From Burkholderiales bacterium (lineage in GTDB: Bacteria; Pseudomonadota; Gammaproteobacteria; Burkholderiales; Burkholderiaceae_C): a stretch of 59,163 nucleotides of DNA. Both the position numbers and the translations under genes were made by a program. Of the stretch, positions 52,998-59,163 are shown in pieces. Each line of letters opens with the position of its first letter. Position 1 is the stretch's first letter. Location of the stretch: assembly GCA_016185015.1 (NCBI GenBank), contig JACPOI010000008.1, positions 1-59,163 of the forward strand, given 5' to 3'. Below the pieces are notes generated by a model. The model was not told where the DNA came from, did no database searches, and worked only from the letters and a program-made list of their open reading frames with translations.

Positions 52998-53750
52998 ATG
53001 ACCCAGCCCACGCTACAAGCCCTGATCTTCGACGTCGACGGCACCATTGCCGATACCGAGAGCCTGCACCTGGAGGCCTTCAACTACGCTTTCAACGAAC
53101 TGGACCTGGGCTGGCACTGGGACGAGGCGCTGTACACCGAACTGCTGGAAGTCTCCGGGGGCAAGGAGCGCGTGCAGCACTACTGGAAGCGGATCAACGC
53201 CGATGTGAAGGCGCTGGACGCGCAGGCGGTGCAGCAGACCGTCAACCGCATCCACGAGCTCAAGACCGCCTACTACGAGGGCGCCATCAACGCCGGTGCC
53301 GTGGGCCTGCGCCCGGGCATCCTTGAACTGTTCGATGAAGCCGCCGGCGCCGGTGTGCTGCTGGCCATTGCTACCACCACCTCGCCGGTCAACATCGCGG
53401 CCCTGCTGCGCCGTGCCATGGGGCCGGCCTGGCGCCACGCCTTCGCGGCCATCGGGGACGGCTCCACGGCGCCGCTGAAGAAGCCGCACCCCATGGTGTA
53501 TGTACAGATCCTGCAGACGCTGCAACTCGATCCGCGGGCCTGCCTGGCCTTCGAGGATTCGGGCAACGGCCTGAAGGCGGCCACCCTGGCCGGCCTGGCC
53601 ACGGTGATCACGCCCACGCAGTACACCCGCCACCACGACTTCAGCCGCGCCATGCATGTGCTGCCCGACCTGGGCAAGGTGCACCTGGCCGACCTGCAGC
53701 AATGGCACCAGGCGCACTGGTCCGGTGAGCGTCTCCTGACGGTTGAGTAA
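52998..53750 (+). CDS. cbbY: CbbY-type HAD phosphatase
   Basis: The 250-residue HAD protein has the nucleophile motif LIFDVDGTIADTESLHLEAF, the TTTSPVN motif II and the FEDSGNGLKAA motif IV. CbbY dephosphorylates xylulose-1,5-bisphosphate, an inhibitor produced by RuBisCO misfire and released by CbbX. ATG 52998 is preferred because TGAGG lies 6 nt upstream; an earlier ATG at 52986 overlaps the cbbX stop. Confidence 0.93.
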   Translation: MTQPTLQALIFDVDGTIADTESLHLEAFNYAFNELDLGWHWDEALYTELLEVSGGKERVQHYWKRINADVKALDAQAVQQTVNRIHELKTAYYEGAINAGAVGLRPGILELFDEAAGAGVLLAIATTTSPVNIAALLRRAMGPAWRHAFAAIGDGSTAPLKKPHPMVYVQILQTLQLDPRACLAFEDSGNGLKAATLAGLATVITPTQYTRHHDFSRAMHVLPDLGKVHLADLQQWHQAHWSGERLLTVE

Positions 53751-53766
53751 ATAAAGTAGCCCCATC

Positions 53767-54861
53767 ATGCCCCTGTCCAAACGAACCACCCTGACCCAGT
53801 TCCTGATCGAGGAGCGCCGTCGTTTCCCGGATGCCCGGGGCGACTTCAATGCGCTGATCCTCGACGTGGCGCTGGCCTGCAAGGCCATCGCGCGCGCCGT
53901 GGCCTTTGGCGAACTCGGTGGCGTGCTGGGCAACCAGAGCGGTGAGCAGGGTGATGCCGTCAATGTGCAGGGCGAGACGCAGAAGAAGCTCGACATCCTG
54001 AGCAATGAGCTCTTCACGCACCTCAACGAGTGGGGTGGACACCTGGCGGGCATGGCTTCCGAGGAGATGGACCTGCCCTACCAGATCCCGGCCAAGCATC
54101 CGCGCGGCAAGTACCTGCTGGTGTTCGATCCGCTCGACGGCTCCAGCAACATCGACGTCAACGTCTCGGTGGGCAGCATCTTTTCCGTCCTGCGGGCGCC
54201 GCAGGAGGTGGTGGCCTCGGGTCGCGATGTCGTCGAGGCCGACTTCCTGCAGCCCGGCACGCAGCAGGTGGCGGCCGGTTACGCGCTCTACGGCCCCACC
54301 ACCATGCTGGTGCTGACGGTGGGCAACGGTGTCAATGGTTTCACGCTCGACCCCAACCTGGGCGAGTTCATGCTCACACATCCGAAGCTGCAGATCCCGG
54401 CCGATACCCAGGAATTCGCCATCAACGCCTCCAACAGCCGGTTCTGGGAAGCCCCGATCCGACGTTACGTGGACGAGTGCCTGGCCGGCAAGACCGGTCC
54501 CCGGGGCAAAGACTTCAACATGCGCTGGATCGCTTCCATGGTGGCCGAGGCGCACCGCATCCTGATGCGCGGCGGTGTCTTCATGTACCCCAAGGACAGC
54601 AAGGAACCGGCCAAGAACGGCCGCCTGCGCCTGCTGTACGAGGCCAACCCCGTGGGTTTCATCATGGAGCAGGCGGGCGGGCGCGCCAGCACAGGGCGCC
54701 AGCCGATGTTGATGGTGCAGCCGACCTCGCTGCACCAGCGCATCGGCCTCATCTTCGGCTCGAAGAACGAAGTCGAGCGCATCGAGCGCTACCACGCGGA
54801 GCCGATCAAGATCGAGAACGACAGCCCGTTGTTCGCCGAGCGCGGATTGTTTCGCGTGTGA
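53767..54861 (+). CDS. cbbF: Fructose-1,6-bisphosphatase class I
   Basis: The 364-residue protein has the class I metal site in [20 protein letters not shown] and the substrate loop [16 protein letters not shown]. It removes the 1-phosphate of fructose-1,6-bisphosphate, and often of sedoheptulose-1,7-bisphosphate, in RuBP regeneration. It lies 16 bp after cbbY. Confidence 0.95.
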   Translation: MPLSKRTTLTQFLIEERRRFPDARGDFNALILDVALACKAIARAVAFGELGGVLGNQSGEQGDAVNVQGETQKKLDILSNELFTHLNEWGGHLAGMASEEMDLPYQIPAKHPRGKYLLVFDPLDGSSNIDVNVSVGSIFSVLRAPQEVVASGRDVVEADFLQPGTQQVAAGYALYGPTTMLVLTVGNGVNGFTLDPNLGEFMLTHPKLQIPADTQEFAINASNSRFWEAPIRRYVDECLAGKTGPRGKDFNMRWIASMVAEAHRILMRGGVFMYPKDSKEPAKNGRLRLLYEANPVGFIMEQAGGRASTGRQPMLMVQPTSLHQRIGLIFGSKNEVERIERYHAEPIKIENDSPLFAERGLFRV

Positions 54862-54865
54862 ATAT

Positions 54866-54950
54866 GAAGCACCCCCTGAGTGCCCTGCGGGCTCTTCCCC
54901 CTGAAGGGGGACGACACCAGCGGCCCGGCAAAGCCGGTTCCGCGGTGTCC
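54866..54950. repeat. Structured intergenic repeat
   Basis: Two hairpins fill this stretch: TTCCCCCT/AGGGGGA near 54895-54910, and a long imperfect stem from GACACC (about 54913) to GGTGTC (54943-54948) capped by CCGGC-AAA-GCCGG. The sequence resembles a highly repeated intergenic element I recall from Comamonadaceae genomes. It separates fbp from the phosphoribulokinase gene and could lower or end transcription between them. Confidence 0.6.
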
Positions 54951-55026
54951 CGCGATCAGTCCCGGGGGCGCTTGCAGGGATTCACATCGCATGAATCAAA
55001 AGATTTTTTAGCTTCAGGAGACCTTT

Positions 55027-55911
55027 GTGTCTGAACGTCATCCCATCATCGCGATCACCGGTTCATCGGGGGCCGGTACGTCCACCGTGACGCGCACCTT
55101 CGCCAACATCTTCCGCCGCGAAGGCGTGAAGGCCGCCATCATCGAGGGCGACAGCTTCCACCGTTTCGACCGCAAGGAGATGAAACGCAAGGCGGCCGAG
55201 GCCGAGAAGACGGGCAACAAGCACTTCAGCCACTTCGGCTCCGACAACAACCTGTTCGGCGAGCTCGAGAGCCTGTTCGCCACCTATGCCAGATCCGGAA
55301 CCGGGAAGGCGCGCAAATACCTGCACAACGATGAAGAAGCCGCGCCCTACAAGCAGGAGCCCGGCACCTTCACGCCCTGGGAAGATCTGCCGGCTGACAC
55401 CGACATGCTGTTCTACGAAGGCCTGCACGGCGCCGTGATCACGCCCGAGCACAACATCGCCCAGCACCCGGACCTGCGCATCGGCGTGGTGCCGGTGATC
55501 AACCTGGAATGGATCCAGAAGCTCTGGCGCGACAAGCACCAGCGCGGCTACAGCACCGAAGCGGTGACCGACACCATCCTGCGCCGCATGCCCGACTACG
55601 TGAACTACATCGTGCCGCAGTTCGCGCACACCCACGTGAACTTCCAGCGCGTGCCCATGGTGGATACCTCCAACCCCTTCATCTCGCGCGACATCCCCTC
55701 CGCCGACGAGAGCATGGTGGTGATCCGCTTCGCCAACCCCAAGGGCATCGACTTCCCCTACCTGCTGGGCATGATCGACAACTCCTGGATGAGCCGCGCC
55801 AACACCATCTGCGTGCCCGGCGGCAAGATGGAACTGGCCATGCAGCTGATCTTCACGCCCTTCGTCTGGCGCATGATGGAGCGCCGCAAGCGTGCGCTGG
55901 GAGCGAACTGA
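55027..55911 (+). CDS. cbbP: Phosphoribulokinase
   Basis: The 294-residue class I (proteobacterial) enzyme has a variant P-loop [14 protein letters not shown] without the usual lysine, as is normal for this class. It also has the [20 protein letters not shown] motif with the catalytic region. It makes RuBP from ribulose-5-phosphate. The start is GTG 55027 with AGGAG about 8 nt upstream. Confidence 0.95.
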   Translation: MSERHPIIAITGSSGAGTSTVTRTFANIFRREGVKAAIIEGDSFHRFDRKEMKRKAAEAEKTGNKHFSHFGSDNNLFGELESLFATYARSGTGKARKYLHNDEEAAPYKQEPGTFTPWEDLPADTDMLFYEGLHGAVITPEHNIAQHPDLRIGVVPVINLEWIQKLWRDKHQRGYSTEAVTDTILRRMPDYVNYIVPQFAHTHVNFQRVPMVDTSNPFISRDIPSADESMVVIRFANPKGIDFPYLLGMIDNSWMSRANTICVPGGKMELAMQLIFTPFVWRMMERRKRALGAN

Positions 55912-55912
55912 G

Positions 55913-57967
55913 ATGAGCGCACCGATGACCCCTCCCTCGCCCGAACTCGCCCGCCGCATGGCCAACGCCATCCGCATGCTGGCGGTGGACGCGGTCGAGC
56001 AGGCCAAGTCCGGCCACCCCGGCGCGCCCATGGGCATGGCCGACATTGCCGAGGTGCTGTGGAACCGCCACCTGCGCCACAACCCGGCCAACCCGCAGTG
56101 GGCAGACCGCGACCGTTTCGTCCTGTCCAACGGCCATGGCTCCATGCTGCTGTACGCCTTGCTGCATCTCACCGGGTATGACCTGCCGATGGAGGAGCTC
56201 AAACGCTTCCGCCAGCTGCACAGCAAGACCGCGGGCCACCCCGAAGTGGGTGTGACACCCGGCGTCGAAACCACCACCGGTCCCCTGGGCCAGGGCATCG
56301 CCAATGCCGTGGGCATGGCGCTGGCCGAGAAACTGCTGGCCACCGAATTCAACCGCGACGAGTTGGCCATCGTCGATCACCACACCTACACCTTCCTCGG
56401 TGACGGTTGCATGATGGAGGGCATCAGCCACGAGGCGTGCTCGCTGGCCGGCACGCTGCGTCTGTCCAAGCTCGTCGCGCTCTACGACGACAACGGTATC
56501 TCCATCGACGGCCATGTCGAAGGCTGGTTCACCGACGACACGCCGGCGCGTTTCCGAGCCTATGGCTGGCACGTGATCCCCGATGTCGATGGGCACGACC
56601 CTGCCGCCATCGACCGCGCCATCGTGCAGGCGCGTGCGCAGGCGCAGCGCCCCGACGGCAAGCCCACGCTGATCTGCTGCAAGACGGTGATCGGCCAGGG
56701 CTCACCCAACAAGGCCGGCACGCACGACGTACACGGCGCTGCACTCGGCGCGGCCGAGGTGGCAGCCACTCGCGAAGCGCTGGGCTGGACCGCTGCGCCT
56801 TTCGAGATCCCTGCCGACGTGGCCCAGGCCTGGCATGCCGTGGCGCGCGGCCAGGCCCTGCAGGAAGAATGGCGGCAGCGCTTCGAGCGCTACCGCACGC
56901 TCTACCCGGAGGATGCGGCCGAGTTCGAGCGCCGCATGCAGGGTGACCTGCTGCCGGCATTCGGCGAACGTCTGTCGCAGATCTTCGAGACCGTCGCTGC
57001 GCGTACGGACGCCTTGGCCACACGCAAGGCCAGCCAGAATGCGCTGGACCTGCTGGCGCCGCTGCTGCCCGAGTTCTTTGGCGGCAGTGCCGACCTGACC
57101 GGCTCCAACCTGACCAACTTCAAGAACTGCACGCTGGCCGGGCGTGATGTCTGGGGCAACCACCTGTCCTACGGCGTGCGCGAGTTCGGCATGGCCGCCA
57201 TCATGAACGGCATCGGCCTGCACGGGGGCTACATCCCTTACGGCGGCACCTTTCTGACCTTCAGCGACTACAGCCGTAACGCCATCCGCATGGCCGCGCT
57301 GATGAAACAGCGTGTGGTGCATGTGTTCACCCACGATTCCATCGGCCTGGGCGAGGACGGCCCCACCCACCAGTCGGTTGAACACGTGCCCTCGCTGCGC
57401 ATCATTCCCAACCTGGACGTCTGGCGTCCGGCCGACAGCCTGGAGACGGCCGTGGCCTGGGTCTGCGCCATCGAACGCCGGGACGGCCCCAGCGCGCTGG
57501 CCCTGTCGCGGCAGAACCTGCCGCGCCTGGCCGACCGTGCCGAACTGGCCGCTCACATCCGCCGCGGCGGCTACATCCTGGCCGAGCAGGACGAGCCAGA
57601 GGCCGTGATCATCGCCACCGGCTCCGAAACCATGCTGGCCATGCAGGCGTACGAGCAGCTGGCCAAGGAGGGGATCGCCACGCGTGTGGTCTCCATGCCC
57701 TGCACCAATGTGTTCGACCGCCAGCCCCCGTCCTACCAGGACGCCGTGCTGCCGCTGGACCTGCCCGCGGTGGCGGTGGAGGCTGCGCACCCCGACTTCT
57801 GGCGCAAGTACGTCGGACGCCGCGGCCATGTGGTGGGCATCGCGAGCTTCGGCGAGTCGGCGCCGGCCAAGGACCTGTACCCGCACTTCGGCATCACGGT
57901 GCAGGCCATCGTGCAGGCCGTGCGGGAACGGGTGCGGGTGCGGCAAGGTGCCGCTGCCGTCGCCTGA
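55913..57967 (+). CDS. cbbT: Transketolase
   Basis: The 684-residue protein has the thiamine-diphosphate and Mg site ([20 protein letters not shown]), the first-domain [18 protein letters not shown] and the central [20 protein letters not shown]. It moves two-carbon units in the regenerative part of the cycle. Its ATG at 55913 directly follows the phosphoribulokinase stop with 1 bp between. Confidence 0.96.
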   Translation: MSAPMTPPSPELARRMANAIRMLAVDAVEQAKSGHPGAPMGMADIAEVLWNRHLRHNPANPQWADRDRFVLSNGHGSMLLYALLHLTGYDLPMEELKRFRQLHSKTAGHPEVGVTPGVETTTGPLGQGIANAVGMALAEKLLATEFNRDELAIVDHHTYTFLGDGCMMEGISHEACSLAGTLRLSKLVALYDDNGISIDGHVEGWFTDDTPARFRAYGWHVIPDVDGHDPAAIDRAIVQARAQAQRPDGKPTLICCKTVIGQGSPNKAGTHDVHGAALGAAEVAATREALGWTAAPFEIPADVAQAWHAVARGQALQEEWRQRFERYRTLYPEDAAEFERRMQGDLLPAFGERLSQIFETVAARTDALATRKASQNALDLLAPLLPEFFGGSADLTGSNLTNFKNCTLAGRDVWGNHLSYGVREFGMAAIMNGIGLHGGYIPYGGTFLTFSDYSRNAIRMAALMKQRVVHVFTHDSIGLGEDGPTHQSVEHVPSLRIIPNLDVWRPADSLETAVAWVCAIERRDGPSALALSRQNLPRLADRAELAAHIRRGGYILAEQDEPEAVIIATGSETMLAMQAYEQLAKEGIATRVVSMPCTNVFDRQPPSYQDAVLPLDLPAVAVEAAHPDFWRKYVGRRGHVVGIASFGESAPAKDLYPHFGITVQAIVQAVRERVRVRQGAAAVA

Positions 57968-57987
57968 TTTTTTTCAGATCTACTTCG

Positions 57988-59163
<1,176 letters not shown>

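Overview
The window looks like a chromosome segment of a beta-proteobacterium of the Burkholderiales, most likely Comamonadaceae. The clues are high GC with strong third-position GC, several Bug-type tripartite tricarboxylate receptors, red-type form I RuBisCO with CbbX, and a structured intergenic repeat in the style of that family. No species can be named from the sequence alone.

Region 1 (about 1-11.3 kb) is an AT-richer accessory island that ends beside folB. It carries an orphan antitoxin with a truncated nucleotidyltransferase partner, then the highlight of the window: a four-gene ubiquitin-like conjugation operon at 2829-5712. This encodes a two-domain ubiquitin-like protein, an E2-like protein, a JAMM/JAB deconjugase and an E1-like ThiF protein. 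An XRE regulator and an ImmA/IrrE metallopeptidase are divergent from it. Next come four or five unknown genes (one with a HEPN-like RxxxxH motif, one Zn-ribbon-like), a DUF2188 gene, and a translationally coupled trio: sigma-70-like protein, small acidic helical protein, and a second ImmA/IrrE metallopeptidase. The island resembles a defence or stress island. No integrase or tRNA is visible.

Region 2 (11.3-27.5 kb) is core housekeeping: folB, an SDR reductase, a COG1565 methyltransferase, trxC, cca, a GST, an NDUFA9-like protein, a soluble lytic transglycosylase, 5-formyl-THF cyclo-ligase, an MBL-fold protein, glmU, a sensorless histidine kinase, an Lrp/AsnC regulator and glmS. A 265-bp element with long terminal inverted repeats lies between the SDR gene and the methyltransferase gene.

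Region 3 (27.5-31.1 kb) is a second small accessory patch. It holds an acetoacetate-CoA ligase remnant, unknown genes, a DUF805 membrane protein, and an HTH plus nucleotidyltransferase-like pair that looks like a toxin-antitoxin module.

Region 4 (31-42.7 kb) is catabolic. An asparaginase with two PuuE-like polysaccharide deacetylases is divergent from a Bug receptor and an IclR regulator. Then come a TPR-methyltransferase, a two-subunit molybdenum hydroxylase, an amidohydrolase/decarboxylase and a second Bug receptor.

Region 5 (42.8-48 kb) has small conserved unknown genes, one behind a near-consensus sigma-28 promoter, then queC, an SbmA/YddA-type ABC exporter, a 5'-nucleotidase and a TlpA-like thioredoxin.

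Region 6 (48-59.2 kb) is the Calvin-Benson-Bassham locus. Two tandem CbbR-like LysR regulators are divergent from cbbL-cbbS-cbbX-cbbY-cbbF-cbbP-cbbT-cbbZ-gap, and gap is cut by the window end. These genes give CO2 fixation, RuBisCO repair, RuBP regeneration and disposal of phosphoglycolate, so the organism is probably a facultative autotroph.
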